Part shown: one piece after another, positions 1 to 8,804 of the stretch
How the letters are laid out: every line of letters starts with the position of its first letter
How positions within the stretch are numbered: the stretch's first letter is position 1
DNA from: CmP2 sp052084925
GTDB lineage: Bacteria > Actinomycetota > Actinomycetes > Actinomycetales > Micrococcaceae
Length of the DNA stretch: 64,000 nt
Direction of reading: 5' to 3'
NCBI GenBank assembly: GCA_052084925.1
Contig: JBQDEV010000012.1
Span: 42,278-106,277 of the forward strand
Program-made: the position numbers and the translations under genes
The notes under the pieces: generated by a model
Told to the model about the DNA's origin: nothing
What the model saw: the letters and a program-made list of their open reading frames with translations, nothing else
Databases searched by the model: none

Positions 1-92
1 TGGAACAGCAGATCCATGTCGGTCGCAGCAGGCTGAGCCGCGGAGTTCTCGGGAGTTGATTCAGTTGTCTCGTTCGATGGTGTGGCTGCCAT
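1..92 (-). CDS. rne: Start of a gene cut by the window edge, probably ribonuclease E/G
   Basis: An ATG at 92 (minus strand) follows a clear AGGAGG site and opens a frame that runs off the window after 30 codons. The visible peptide is polar, rich in Ala, Thr, Glu and Pro, and ends TDMDLLF. Nothing catalytic is visible. The assignment rests on context: from memory, the ndk-DUF4233-folC block in actinobacteria is followed by rne (Rv2444c beside ndkA Rv2445c in M. tuberculosis), and actinobacterial RNase E proteins begin with a low-complexity segment leading to an LLFQ/MLFQ-like stretch. That a gene starts here is fairly safe. That it is rne is inference. Confidence 0.55.
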   Translation of the reverse strand, partial: MAATPSNETTESTPENSAAQPAATDMDLLF

Positions 93-522
93 GGCAGCGC
101 CTCCTTGCCCCTCGCTGGGCCACACCCCGCAGCCTGGGGCTGTCCGGTTCGCGTGGTTCGTGGATCGGCCGACGCCGGTGCGGCGTCCCTGTGTGCTCGA
201 TACACACCGCGAACTCAAAGTCATGAATGAACTGTCGTGGCAGTCCCCGCTGGATGCGGGGCACTGACCGACAGAACCAACGGCGGCCAGTCCTGGCCCG
301 TCCACCCAGTCGTGGTAAGGGGTCAGCCCGGCCGAAATGCGACCGAGTCTGACCGAGCGCTCGGGGGTCTTGTTCCTCCACCGGCGCTCCGGGTCGTCTC
401 TGGCGGCGCAGCGGCCGTCCGTAGGATCTCGATGACGGTGTGGTCGCCATCGGGTCGATGACCATTCTCTCACAGAACCCCGTTCCCCGCTGGGGACCAG
501 GTCGCCCGCGTATGCTGAAGAG
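93..522. other. 430-bp divergent intergenic region
   Basis: This gap separates the divergent starts of the edge gene and the VKOR gene, so it must hold both promoters and probably a long leader for the minus-strand gene. A short GC hairpin (GACGCC/GGCGTC, 171-187) and a CCCC/GGGG hairpin near 482-497 are visible. The open frames crossing it have no ribosome site or recognisable protein content. No further feature can be supported. Confidence 0.5.
511..522 (+). promoter_or_regulatory. -10 box for a leaderless VKOR transcript
   Basis: TATGCT at 511-516 fits the actinobacterial TANNNT -10 consensus and stands six bases before GTG 523, so transcription would start at the start codon. No convincing -35 box is seen. 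Confidence 0.5.
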
Positions 523-1143
523 GTGACGACGCATGTGAACACCACTGAGCACAAGACCTCTTCCGCCCCCGTCTACGCCCGGCGTGTCGGGATGGCCTGG
601 ACGCTGCTGATCACCGGCCTGATCGGCATGGGGGCCACCATCACCCTGGTGTACGAACGGGTCCAGCTGTGGATGGATCCGAACCATGTGACCAGCTGCG
701 ACATCAATCCCTGGGTGTCCTGCGGACAGGTCATGCAGAACTGGCAGGCCACCCTGTTCGGGTTCCCGAACCAGTTCATTGGCATGGTGGCCTTTCCCAT
801 CGTGATCACGGTGGCCATGACATTGTTCGCCCGGGCGAGCCTGCCGCGCTGGTACTGGCTGTGCCTGAACCTGGGCGTGGCGCTCGGATTCGTCTTCTGC
901 GTCTGGCTTTGGTCCCAGTCCGTCTTCGTCATCTCCGTGCTCTGCCTGTACTGCATGATCGTCTGGGCCGCCATGATTCCGATGCTGGTGCTGGTGACGG
1001 TGCGCAATATGGTGCACGGCGTGCTGCCCGTATCGGAGCGTGCCGCCTCGCTGGCCACCCTGCTGGCGTGGCCGACGATCGTGCTGCTCTACGTGGCTGT
1101 GGCCGCCTCGATCCTGCTGCGCTTCTCCAACGCCTTCATCTGA
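523..1143 (+). CDS. Vitamin K epoxide reductase (VKOR) family membrane protein
   Basis: VKOR-family proteins reoxidise DsbA-like proteins at the membrane, passing electrons to menaquinone, and so support disulfide formation outside the cell. The 206-residue product has about five hydrophobic segments. It has the two family cysteine pairs: loop cysteines C59 and C67 (in SCDINPWVSCG) and the membrane CxxC C141-L-Y-C144 beside the quinone site. No thioredoxin domain is fused, so it needs a separate partner. GTG 523 is preferred because a -10 box lies six bases upstream. GTG 535, four codons in, is an alternative with a GAAGAGG site. It is divergent from the edge gene and convergent with ndk. Confidence 0.9.
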   Translation: MTTHVNTTEHKTSSAPVYARRVGMAWTLLITGLIGMGATITLVYERVQLWMDPNHVTSCDINPWVSCGQVMQNWQATLFGFPNQFIGMVAFPIVITVAMTLFARASLPRWYWLCLNLGVALGFVFCVWLWSQSVFVISVLCLYCMIVWAAMIPMLVLVTVRNMVHGVLPVSERAASLATLLAWPTIVLLYVAVAASILLRFSNAFI

Positions 1144-1206
1144 TCGGCTCCTGCACATGGGGTCGACGGCGGCATCGCAAGAAGCAGAACCTGACGTTAA
1201 ACACGG

Positions 1207-1234
1207 GAGCGCCCCGCCGTGAGACGGGACGCTC
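1207..1234. terminator. Hairpin between convergent VKOR and ndk genes
   Basis: GAGCGCCCCG pairs with CGGGACGCTC (one mismatch) around a short loop. On the minus strand the stem is followed by a short T stretch. It probably terminates one or both converging transcripts. Confidence 0.5.
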
Positions 1235-1270
1235 GCGCTGTCTTCGGGCTCAGCGGCCCGCGAAGATCGC

Positions 1271-1690
1271 TCAGCCGAACCAGATCTCGATTTCGCGGTC
1301 GGCCGAGAGGGTCGAATCGGAGGCGTGGATCAGATTCTTCTGCACCTTGCCGGGCCAGTCGCGGCCGAGATCGCCGCGGATGGTGCCTGGTGCTGCGACC
1401 GTAGGATCGGTCGTGCCGGCCAGGGCGCGGATCCCCTCGATGACGCGGTCTCCTTCGACGATGGCGGCCACCACGGGTCCGGAGGACATGAACTCCAGCA
1501 GCGGCTCGTAGAACGGCTTGCCCTGGTGTTCCTCGTAGTGGGCGGCCAGAACCTCGCGATCGGGGGTGGTCATCGCCAGTTCAACGATGGTGTAGCCCTT
1601 ACGCTCAATACGGCTGAGGATCTCACCGGTGAGGCGGCGCTCGACGCCGTCGGGCTTGATGAGGATCAGGGTACGTTCGGTGGTGCTCAC
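1271..1690 (-). CDS. ndk: Nucleoside diphosphate kinase
   Basis: The enzyme transfers the gamma phosphate from ATP to other (d)NDPs through a phosphohistidine, balancing nucleotide pools. The 139-residue product has the usual size and fold: N-terminal TLILIKPDGVERRL, a central loop near residues 85-115, and the active-site stretch NLIHASDS with catalytic H122. The commoner form reads HGSDS, so Gly to Ala is a mild variation. The start is GTG 1690, which follows GAGG at five bases and gives the canonical N-terminus. An upstream in-frame ATG at 1795 would add a non-conserved extension overlapping the next gene. It lies 97 bases downstream of the DUF4233 gene and is probably co-transcribed with it. 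Confidence 0.95.
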   Translation of the reverse strand: MSTTERTLILIKPDGVERRLTGEILSRIERKGYTIVELAMTTPDREVLAAHYEEHQGKPFYEPLLEFMSSGPVVAAIVEGDRVIEGIRALAGTTDPTVAAPGTIRGDLGRDWPGKVQKNLIHASDSTLSADREIEIWFG

Positions 1691-1787
1691 GAATACCTCG
1701 TTCTTCCATGACGGCAGCCCGGCATCCACCGGGTGCCTCGGTTCGTTCTGGGGTCCGGTCTCACTATATCCAACGCGGACGGTCGGC

Positions 1788-2258
1788 TCATTCACCGTGG
1801 GCGCGTCGGTACTCTTCCTCGGCTGCTCGACGTCGGGTGTTCTCGAGGTCCATGCTGCGTCCCTTGATCACCGCGTAGGCCCAGGTGGCCACGAAGCCGA
1901 TCGAAGCCAGGAAGACCATGGGCTCGATGAATCCCAGTGCGAGGAAAAGGACTTGGATCCCCCAGCCGATGCCGTAGCCCACCGGGTGGCGCAACCAGGC
2001 ACAGGTGGCAATGCAGAGCGTCGCCAAGGTGAGGGTGCCGCCGAGCACCCACCAGGCCCAATCGGCGTCGCGGTTCAGGTTGAACAGGGTCAGCGCCACG
2101 AAGAACAGCACGATCGCTTCAAAAGTGAGAACGACGGAGGCGAACATCACCCGCAGCGATCGCTGCTTCTTCACCTGCCCCGGCGTCCAGGCCCGCTGAG
2201 CCTTGGTCTCGCGCTGGGGACGCCAGGATTCGTGGCGGGGCGTATCGGAATCGTTCAC
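1788..2258 (-). CDS. DUF4233 small membrane protein
   Basis: This is a 156-residue protein with a basic, polar N-terminus, about four hydrophobic segments (from near residue 38 to 130) and a charged, Arg-rich C-terminus. Its size, hydropathy and position between folC and ndk match the DUF4233 family, which occupies this slot in many actinobacteria (Rv2446c in M. tuberculosis). The molecular role is unknown. It starts two bases after the folC stop codon, so the two are translationally coupled. Its constant linkage to folC is suggestive, but no folate function can be read from the sequence. Confidence 0.8.
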   Translation of the reverse strand: MNDSDTPRHESWRPQRETKAQRAWTPGQVKKQRSLRVMFASVVLTFEAIVLFFVALTLFNLNRDADWAWWVLGGTLTLATLCIATCAWLRHPVGYGIGWGIQVLFLALGFIEPMVFLASIGFVATWAYAVIKGRSMDLENTRRRAAEEEYRRAHGE

Positions 2259-2260
2259 CC

Positions 2261-3769
2261 TCAGTTCTCCTCCTCGGAGTCAGAGTCCGGCTCGGCTGCG
2301 GGTTCCATCGCTTCGAGGGCGGCCAGCTCGGCGGAGACGTCCATCGGGTCCACGACAACTCCGGCCTCGGCCTGGTCCGGACCGGGACCCAACAGGTCGC
2401 GCAGCTGCCCGATGAGCGTAATCGAACCGGTGACCAGGATGCCGCCTCCGACATCGTCGGGGTGGGTTGCAGTGATGTTCTGTGCCTGATCAACCGCCCA
2501 GCGCAGGGCGGGAACGACCTCATCGGCGATGTGCACGTCGTCCTCGTCCCAGCCGGCGTCCAGGGCAGTCTCCCCCAGCTCCTCCGCAGGAATCGCCCGG
2601 GGAGAATCGGAGCTGGTGACACAGAGCAGTGCGTCGGTGAAGCTCTGCCGCAGCGTGGTGAGGATGCCCAGCGCGTCCTTCTCCTGCAGGACCCCGACGA
2701 CAAGCACGGTGCGGCTGAATGCGAAGGCCTCCTCGACGGCGGCGGCCGCCACGCGAATGCCCGCGGGATTGTGAGCGGCGTCGATAACGAGGGTGGGACT
2801 GGTCTTGAGAACCTCCAGGCGTCCCGGTGAGGACATCAGTCCCAGCGCCTGCAGCACGATGTCTTCGCCCAGGGGTGCCTCGCCGCCGCCAATGAATGCC
2901 TCGACCGCGGCCAGTGCTACGGCCAGGTTATCGGCTTGATGCGCGCCGTGCAGTGGGAGCATGAGGTCTGTGTATGTCCCGGCCAGTCCGGCGATGGTGA
3001 CCTGTTGGCCGCCGACGGCGACGTGGCGGTCGCTGATTCCGAATTCGATGTCCTGGAACCGGAACGAGGCTCCCACCTCGCGGGCCCGGTCCAGCAACAC
3101 CTGGGCGGCGTCAGGGTCCTGGCGCGAGGAAATGAGGAAGCCGCCGGGCTTGATGATTCCGGCTTTCTCCTCGGCGATCTCGGCTTCGGTGTCGCCCAAC
3201 AGCTCGGTGTGGTCCAGAGAGATGGGGGTGACCACGGAGACCTGCGCGTCGGCGACGTTGGTGGCGTCGGTGATCCCGCCGAGACCGACCTCCAGGATCA
3301 TGACGTCCACCGGGGCATCGGCGAAGACGGCGAAGCCCAGGGCGGTCACGGCCTCGAAGTAGGTCAGACGGTTCTCACCGGCCTGGATCAGCTCCGTGTC
3401 GACGAGGCTCACCAGGGGCAGGATCTCGTTCCACACCCGGACGAAGTCCTCTTCCGCCACGGGTTCCCCGTCGATGCAGATCCGCTCGGTCACCGAGACC
3501 AGATGCGGGGAGGTGTACCGACCGGTGCGCAGCCCGTGGGAGCGCAGCAGGGCCTCGATCATCCGGGCCGTGGAGGTCTTTCCGTTGGTGCCGGTCAGGT
3601 GAATAACCGGGGCCGAGTGCTGCGGCTCGCCGAGCAGCTCCATGATTCGGCGCAAGGGCTCCATACGCGGCTCCATGCGGTTTTCCGGTGCCCGGTCGAG
3701 CAGGTCGGCGTACACCTCGGCGACGTTGCTGCGCTCATCGGTGATCGTCGGATCTTCCGCGCTCATCAT
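2261..3769 (-). CDS. folC: Bifunctional folylpolyglutamate / dihydrofolate synthase
   Basis: FolC uses ATP to join glutamate to dihydropteroate and/or to extend the glutamate tail of folates. The 502-residue product has the Mur-ligase layout: an ATP-binding P-loop at about 59-66 (TGTNGKTS), the folate-loop segment HLVSVTERICIDG, EVGLGGITDATNV (the usual Arg after the Gly pair is Ile here), SLDHTELLG, and the C-terminal VIDAAHNPAG. The start overlaps the ileS stop as ATGA. The second ATG, one codon in, has better spacing from GGAG. It forms an operon with ileS upstream and DUF4233 downstream. The C-terminus is acidic. Confidence 0.95.
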   Translation of the reverse strand: MMSAEDPTITDERSNVAEVYADLLDRAPENRMEPRMEPLRRIMELLGEPQHSAPVIHLTGTNGKTSTARMIEALLRSHGLRTGRYTSPHLVSVTERICIDGEPVAEEDFVRVWNEILPLVSLVDTELIQAGENRLTYFEAVTALGFAVFADAPVDVMILEVGLGGITDATNVADAQVSVVTPISLDHTELLGDTEAEIAEEKAGIIKPGGFLISSRQDPDAAQVLLDRAREVGASFRFQDIEFGISDRHVAVGGQQVTIAGLAGTYTDLMLPLHGAHQADNLAVALAAVEAFIGGGEAPLGEDIVLQALGLMSSPGRLEVLKTSPTLVIDAAHNPAGIRVAAAAVEEAFAFSRTVLVVGVLQEKDALGILTTLRQSFTDALLCVTSSDSPRAIPAEELGETALDAGWDEDDVHIADEVVPALRWAVDQAQNITATHPDDVGGGILVTGSITLIGQLRDLLGPGPDQAEAGVVVDPMDVSAELAALEAMEPAAEPDSDSEEEN

Positions 3770-6700
3770 GCTCCTTCGACTCGGGACACCGTGACCTGCA
3801 CGGATTTGGAGGCGTCGTCGGCCCGGGAGCCGCGCTTGTCCTCGACGCCGCTGTCGACGAACTCGACCTCGGTGCTCAAGGTTTCGGCCGCAATCAGACC
3901 CCGGTGCGCGCTGATGTCCTCGATCAGCCCGGCCGGGCCTGCGATCCGAGTGACAATGCGGTCGGCAACGTCGAGTCCGGCGCTCTTGCGCGCCGCCTGC
4001 ACCGCACGCACGGTGTCACGGGCGGCGCCTTCGGCCGCGAGTGCGTCGTCGACGTCGGTGGCCAGCATCAGGAAGCCGCCGGGGATGACGGAGACGACCT
4101 TCTCCCCCTCGGAGGCCTCGGGGTCGACTTGGGTGGCCAGGCTGTACTCGCCCTCGACCAGGTCCACGCCCCCGGCCACGACCGCGCCCTGGTCGTCGAT
4201 GCTCCAGTCACCGGACTTGGCTGCCTTGATGACAGTCTGCACGTTCTTGCCCAGGCGCGGACCGGCGGCACGGGCGTTGACCACCAGCTGCTGGGTGATG
4301 CCGAAGTCCTCCGGGGCGGCCTCGGCGGCGTCGAGCAGGGTCACCGTCTTGACGTTGAGCTCATCGGCGATGATGGTGCGGTAGGCGCCCGCAAGCCCGG
4401 CGGCGTCGGGGACGACGACGCTGAGCTCGCGCAGCGGCAGTCGGACGCGGCGCTGGGCGGACTTGCGCAGCGAGGAACCGGCCGAGGTGATGGTGCGCAC
4501 CAGATCCATGCGCTCCTGCATCCGCTGTGCCTTGGCACCGCTGGGGAACAGGTCGGCGTCGGGGTAGTCGGTGAGGTGCACGGACCGTCCGCCGGTGAGT
4601 CCTCGCCAGATCTCCTCTGCCACCAGGGGCATCAGCGGGGCGGCGGCCCGCACCGTGGCCTCGAGTACGGTGTGCAGCACGTCGAAGGCGGCGGCGTCCT
4701 CGTCGAAGAAACGGGTGCGCGAACGGCGGATGTACCAGTTGGTGAGCACGTCCACATAGCCACGCAACGCGTCGGTGGCGTCGGAGACCTCGTAGGAGTC
4801 CAGCGCGGTCTTCACCTCGCGCAGCATGGTGCCGGTCGCGGCCAGGATGTACTGATCCAGCGGATCCTCGGAGCTGTAGCGTGCCTGGGCGCGATAGCCC
4901 TCCGGGCGCGACCCACCGGAGGTGGTGGTGTTGGCATACAGGGTGAAGAAGTGGAAGGCGTTCCACACCGGCAGGATCACCTGACGGGTGGCCTCGCGGA
5001 TGCCCTCCTCGGTGACGATGAGGTTGCCGCCGCGCAGGATGGGGCTGGCCATCAGGAACCAGCGCATCGCATCCGAGCCATCGCGATCGAGCACCTCGGA
5101 GACGTCGGGGTAGTTGCGCAGTGATTTCGACATCTTCTGGCCGTCGGAGCCGAGGACGATTCCGTGGGAGATCACGTTCTTGAACGCCGGCCGGTCGAAC
5201 AGCGCGGTTGAGAGGATGTGCATGGTGTAGAACCAGCCGCGCGTCTGCCCGATGTATTCGACAATGAAGTCGGCCGGGTGGTGGGTGTCGAACCAGTCCT
5301 TGTTCTGCATCGGGTAGTGCACCTGGGCGTAGGGCATTGACCCGGAGTCGAACCACACGTCGAGTACGTCGGGCACCCGGCGCATCATGGACTGCCCGGT
5401 GGGATCCTCCGGGTTCGGGCGCACCAGCGCATCGATCCAGGGGCGGTGCAGGTCCACCTCGCCCTCGGCGTTGCGCGGCAGTTCCCCGAACGCTTCCTGG
5501 ATCTCGTCGATCGAGCCGTAGACCTCGCGACGCGGGTACTCCGGGTTGTCGGATTCCCAGACCGGGATCGGCGAGCCCCAGTAGCGGTTGCGGGAGATCG
5601 ACCAGTCGCGGGCGTTCTCCAACCAGCGACCGAACTGGCCGTCCTTGACGTTGTCGGGGATCCAGTTGATGTCCTGGTTCAGTTCGACCATGCGCCGTTT
5701 GAATTCGGTCACGGAGACGTACCAGGAAGTGATGGCCCGGTAGATCAGCGGTGTGCGGCAGCGCCAGCAGTGCGGGTAGGAGTGCTCGTAGGAGGCTTCG
5801 CGCACCAGGGAACCCTGCGCACGCAGAGCCCGGATGATGGTCCGGTTCGCGTCGAAGACCTGTACCCCGGCGATGTCCTTCAGTACACCCCCGCCCACGG
5901 TCTCGTCGCCGAAGAGGGGCAGGAAGCGTGCGCCCTCGTCCACGGAGAGGATCACCGGGATGCCGTGGGCCTCGGTCACCCGCTGGTCGTCCTCACCATA
6001 GGCGGGAGCCTGGTGCACGATGCCCGTACCGTCGGTGGTGGTCACATAGTCATCGGCGAGGAAGCGGAAGGCCGCCTCGGTGCCGTACTTCTCGACGTCG
6101 CTGAAGTAATCGAAGAGCGGTGCGTAGCGCAGTCCGGCCAGGGCCGCGCCTTGATGCCGTTCGGTCACGGCGGCCGCAGCCTCCTCCGCCGACTCGTAGC
6201 CCAGGTCTGTGGCGTGGGCGCCGACCAGATCCTCGGCCAGCAGGAATCGGGTGCCGCCCAGCGTGTCCACCGAGCCACCGTTGGGTCCGACTGGAACCAC
6301 CGCATAGGTGACGTCGGGGCCGACGGCCAGGGCGAGGTTGGTCGGCAGGGTCCAGGGCGTGGTGGTCCAGCCGAGGGCCCGCACCCCGGTCAGCGATGCG
6401 CCGGTAGCTGAGTTGATGCCGCCGTCGGGGATCAATCCGGCATCGTCCGGTGCTCCGAGGATCTCGAAGGCGACCGTCACGGAGGGGTCCTGGCGGTTCT
6501 GGTAGACGTCGTCGTCCATGCGCAGCTCGTGGTTGGACAGCGGGGTCTCGTCCTTCCAGCAGTACGGCAGCACGCGGAAGCCCTGGTAGGTCAGCCCCTT
6601 CTCGTGCAGTGACTTGAACGCCCACAGCACGGACTCCATGAATTCCGGGTTCAGGGTCTTGTAATCGTTCTCGAAGTCGACCCAGCGGGCCTGTCGGTTG

Positions 6701-7152
6701 ACGTAGTTCTTCCACTCTTCCGTGTACTTCAGCACGGAGGCGCGGCAGGCGTCGTTGAACTTGTCGATGCCCATGCTCTCGATCTGAGCCTTGTCGTTCA
6801 TGCCCAGCTGCTTCATGGCCTCGAGCTCGGCGGGCAGACCGTGTGTATCCCAGCCGAAGCGACGCTCCACCCGCCGACCCTGCTGGGTCTGGTAGCGGGC
6901 CACGAGGTCTTTGACGTAGCCAGTCAGCAGGTGGCCGTAGTGGGGCAGGCCGTTGGCGAAGGGCGGACCGTCATAGAAAACGAACTCGTTGGGGCTGCCA
7001 TCGGTGTTCGCTGCCGGGCGCTGATCGATGGAGGCTTGGAAGGTGCCGTCCTCGTCCCAATAGCGCAGAACGCGCTCTTCGATCTCGGGGAATCGCGGCG
7101 TCGCCGGGGTGGTGCCGACGGCGTTGGAGTCAGAACTCGCCAGGGGGTACAC
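3766..7152 (-). CDS. ileS: Isoleucyl-tRNA synthetase
   Basis: This class I enzyme charges tRNA-Ile and edits Val-tRNA-Ile. The 1128-residue chain has HYGH (HIGH motif, residues 71-74), GWDTHGLPAE, a CP1 editing insertion in the middle third, the tryptophan-rich WDVWFDSGS-like region and KMSKS near residue 675. The length and HYGH/KMSKS forms resemble the eukaryote-like type 2 enzymes, which are often less sensitive to mupirocin. That is family knowledge, not shown here. The GTG start at 7152 follows GGAAGG at six bases. A T-box precedes it, so expression should respond to uncharged tRNA-Ile. It is the first gene of the ileS-folC-DUF4233-ndk run. Confidence 0.97.
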   Translation of the reverse strand: MYPLASSDSNAVGTTPATPRFPEIEERVLRYWDEDGTFQASIDQRPAANTDGSPNEFVFYDGPPFANGLPHYGHLLTGYVKDLVARYQTQQGRRVERRFGWDTHGLPAELEAMKQLGMNDKAQIESMGIDKFNDACRASVLKYTEEWKNYVNRQARWVDFENDYKTLNPEFMESVLWAFKSLHEKGLTYQGFRVLPYCWKDETPLSNHELRMDDDVYQNRQDPSVTVAFEILGAPDDAGLIPDGGINSATGASLTGVRALGWTTTPWTLPTNLALAVGPDVTYAVVPVGPNGGSVDTLGGTRFLLAEDLVGAHATDLGYESAEEAAAAVTERHQGAALAGLRYAPLFDYFSDVEKYGTEAAFRFLADDYVTTTDGTGIVHQAPAYGEDDQRVTEAHGIPVILSVDEGARFLPLFGDETVGGGVLKDIAGVQVFDANRTIIRALRAQGSLVREASYEHSYPHCWRCRTPLIYRAITSWYVSVTEFKRRMVELNQDINWIPDNVKDGQFGRWLENARDWSISRNRYWGSPIPVWESDNPEYPRREVYGSIDEIQEAFGELPRNAEGEVDLHRPWIDALVRPNPEDPTGQSMMRRVPDVLDVWFDSGSMPYAQVHYPMQNKDWFDTHHPADFIVEYIGQTRGWFYTMHILSTALFDRPAFKNVISHGIVLGSDGQKMSKSLRNYPDVSEVLDRDGSDAMRWFLMASPILRGGNLIVTEEGIREATRQVILPVWNAFHFFTLYANTTTSGGSRPEGYRAQARYSSEDPLDQYILAATGTMLREVKTALDSYEVSDATDALRGYVDVLTNWYIRRSRTRFFDEDAAAFDVLHTVLEATVRAAAPLMPLVAEEIWRGLTGGRSVHLTDYPDADLFPSGAKAQRMQERMDLVRTITSAGSSLRKSAQRRVRLPLRELSVVVPDAAGLAGAYRTIIADELNVKTVTLLDAAEAAPEDFGITQQLVVNARAAGPRLGKNVQTVIKAAKSGDWSIDDQGAVVAGGVDLVEGEYSLATQVDPEASEGEKVVSVIPGGFLMLATDVDDALAAEGAARDTVRAVQAARKSAGLDVADRIVTRIAGPAGLIEDISAHRGLIAAETLSTEVEFVDSGVEDKRGSRADDASKSVQVTVSRVEGA

Positions 7153-7154
7153 GT

Positions 7155-7392
7155 TGCGCCTTCCATGTTCAGCATCCGTCGCAACGGGGTGTCACGACGT
7201 CGACCATCACAGTCTGTGCAAGGACGCGAGCGAACTCACGCGGTACCACCCTGCTTGTTCCACCCGCACCCGGTGCGGGGAGAACCTCTTGTTGCAGCTG
7301 TCTCGGGCTGACCCGGCCGGTTCTACTGTGCCTCGTACGCGAGGAGGCGGTTCTTCCGGCAGCTCCCCGGTGATGGCCGGTTCATCGCTTCC
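7155..7392 (-). promoter_or_regulatory. Ile T-box riboswitch (ultrashort stem I, translational type)
   Basis: The minus strand upstream of ileS carries the T-box sequence AGGGTGGTACCGCG (7252 to 7239), which pairs with the NCCA end of uncharged tRNA. Further 5', near 7355-7385, a compact stem I reads GCGATGAACCGGCCATCACC, with an ATC (Ile) specifier in its loop. From memory this closely matches the M. tuberculosis ileS leader, which has an ultrashort stem I and controls translation by freeing the ribosome site. No U-run terminator is seen before ileS, consistent with translational control. End points are approximate. Confidence 0.9.
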
Positions 7393-7401
7393 AGGTGCAT
7401 T

Positions 7402-7875
7402 CTATGCCGTCGCTGCGGCCTCGTGCGAATCTGACGACGGCGTGCGCTGATCCGCCCATTCCAGGGCCGCACCGAGCACTCCGGCACCGGCGATCATCCA
7501 GGCGCGTGGACGACGGCTGCCCAGCGCCCGCACCCCCTTCTCGATCCACCGGTCCGCCAGTACGGAGGTGGTCATACCCACCGAGACCACCGCACCGCCG
7601 AGCACCATGCCCACGGCCGCTGCCTTGGCAGTACGGGCCGGGCCGACCGTCGGTTCTGCGGGCTGTCCCTCGGTTTCCGTCGGCTCATTTTCGCGGCGTG
7701 CCAGCAACAGGCTGGCGCCCATGAGCCCGGCACCGACTCCGGCCGACACCGCGGCGGTTCGGCCCAGGGGCAACCGGCCCAACGGGATCGCGGTACCGGC
7801 CGCCGTGAAGAGTCCCATCAGCACCACGGTGCGCGCTCGCTTCGTCGACTGCGCCTGTGCGTCTGCGGCGCTCAT
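7402..7875 (-). CDS. Hypothetical membrane protein
   Basis: This 157-residue protein is not recognised. It has three to four hydrophobic, Gly/Ala-rich segments (near 18-32, 40-60, 87-108 and 125-140), separated by a Glu/Pro/Thr-rich loop around 62-80, and a polar C-terminus. Its ATG overlaps the stop codon of the upstream SDR gene as ATGA, so the two are translationally coupled. It ends just before the T-box leader of ileS. No catalytic motif is visible. It is a real gene judging from coupling and consistent codon use. Confidence 0.6.
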   Translation of the reverse strand: MSAADAQAQSTKRARTVVLMGLFTAAGTAIPLGRLPLGRTAAVSAGVGAGLMGASLLLARRENEPTETEGQPAEPTVGPARTAKAAAVGMVLGGAVVSVGMTTSVLADRWIEKGVRALGSRRPRAWMIAGAGVLGAALEWADQRTPSSDSHEAAATA

Positions 7876-8684
7876 GTGCCAGTGCCCCGGATGACCTTGT
7901 GCTGGGCCGCCTGGGCCACCGGGCGCATCACGATCTGGTCGAGGTTGATGTGGTGCGGCAGGGTGACCGCGTACACGCAGACATCGGCGACGTCCTCGGC
8001 GGTCAGCGGCTTCTCCACACCCGCATAGACGCCGTCGGCCGCCTCCTGGTTGCCGCGCAGTCGCTTGACGGAGAACTCCTCGGTGTGCACCATGCCGGGT
8101 AGCACCTCGACGACGCGGATGTTGTGCTCCGCTTCCTCCAGGCGTAGCGCGCCGGTGAGACCGTGGGCGCCGTGCTTGGCTGCGTTGTAGCCACCGCCGC
8201 CCTCATAGGAGACCACGCCGGCGGTCGAGGTCAGGTTCAGGATGGTCCCCTGCCCGGATTCCCGCAGCATGGGCAGCAGCGCCTGGGTCACCCGCAGGGT
8301 GCCGATCACGTTGACCTGGAACATCCATTCCCAGTCCTCCACGGATCCCGCTCCAACGGTGTCCGTGCCCAGGGCACCGCCGGCGATGTTCAGCAGGGTG
8401 TCCGCTCCGCCAGCGCTCTCGATCTCCGCGCGTAGTGCATCCACGGCGGCGGCGTCGGTGACATCGGCAACCACCGGGACGATCACGCCATCAGTACCGG
8501 CGGTCTCCGCGACCAGGCTGTCCAGACGTTCCACGCGTCGGGCGACGGCGAAGACGCGCCACCCGATCCGGGCGAGATGAGCCGCCGTGGCGCGGCCGAT
8601 CCCGGACGAGGCGCCGGTGACGACAGCGGAGTGGGAACGATCGATGGATGCGGACGGGACAGAAGGAGCAGAGGGTTGAGTCAT
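7872..8684 (-). CDS. Short-chain dehydrogenase/reductase (SDR family)
   Basis: This is an NAD(P)-dependent oxidoreductase of the classical SDR type, about 270 residues. It has the cofactor motif TGASSGIG near the N-terminus, the NIAGG stretch (usual NNAG), a catalytic Ser region, and the catalytic YxxxK as YNAAK. In many relatives an Arg after the first beta strand (here near AVARRVERL) favours NADP. The substrate cannot be inferred. The start is ATG 8684 after GAGGAC. The start and its ribosome site lie inside a 9-bp inverted repeat (8672-8696). It is divergent from valS and coupled to the membrane protein downstream. Confidence 0.88.
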   Translation of the reverse strand: MTQPSAPSVPSASIDRSHSAVVTGASSGIGRATAAHLARIGWRVFAVARRVERLDSLVAETAGTDGVIVPVVADVTDAAAVDALRAEIESAGGADTLLNIAGGALGTDTVGAGSVEDWEWMFQVNVIGTLRVTQALLPMLRESGQGTILNLTSTAGVVSYEGGGGYNAAKHGAHGLTGALRLEEAEHNIRVVEVLPGMVHTEEFSVKRLRGNQEAADGVYAGVEKPLTAEDVADVCVYAVTLPHHINLDQIVMRPVAQAAQHKVIRGTGT

Positions 8685-8696
8685 GTCCTCAACCCT
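8672..8696 (-). promoter_or_regulatory. Inverted repeat enclosing the SDR start codon
   Basis: AGGGTTGAG and CTCAACCCT form perfect 9-bp arms around seven bases that contain the ATG of the SDR gene. The Shine-Dalgarno bases lie partly in the stem. It could be an operator or an mRNA hairpin that limits translation. Confidence 0.45.
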
Positions 8697-8804
8697 AATT
8701 GAGTTCCCGGTTGCCTGACGAGGATGCGTCGAAGCGTTCTTCGACATGGTCGAATCAGGTCACCGGAGGCGGGAGGCCGCGGCTTCTATGGGAGAATGGC
8801 CACC

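Noticed and set aside
61..1158. Long minus-strand open frame (365 codons) opposite VKOR
   Set aside because: It is the antisense shadow of a clear VKOR gene, with His/Arg/Gln-rich composition typical of reverse frames in GC-rich DNA.
2936..6411. Several long plus-strand open frames opposite folC and ileS (2936-4384, 3904-5124, 5446-6411)
   Set aside because: All overlap well-supported genes whose motifs are complete; no ribosome site or domain is visible in the antisense frames.
7109..7450. Plus-strand frame across the ileS leader
   Set aside because: It lies over the T-box on the opposite strand and has no coding signs.
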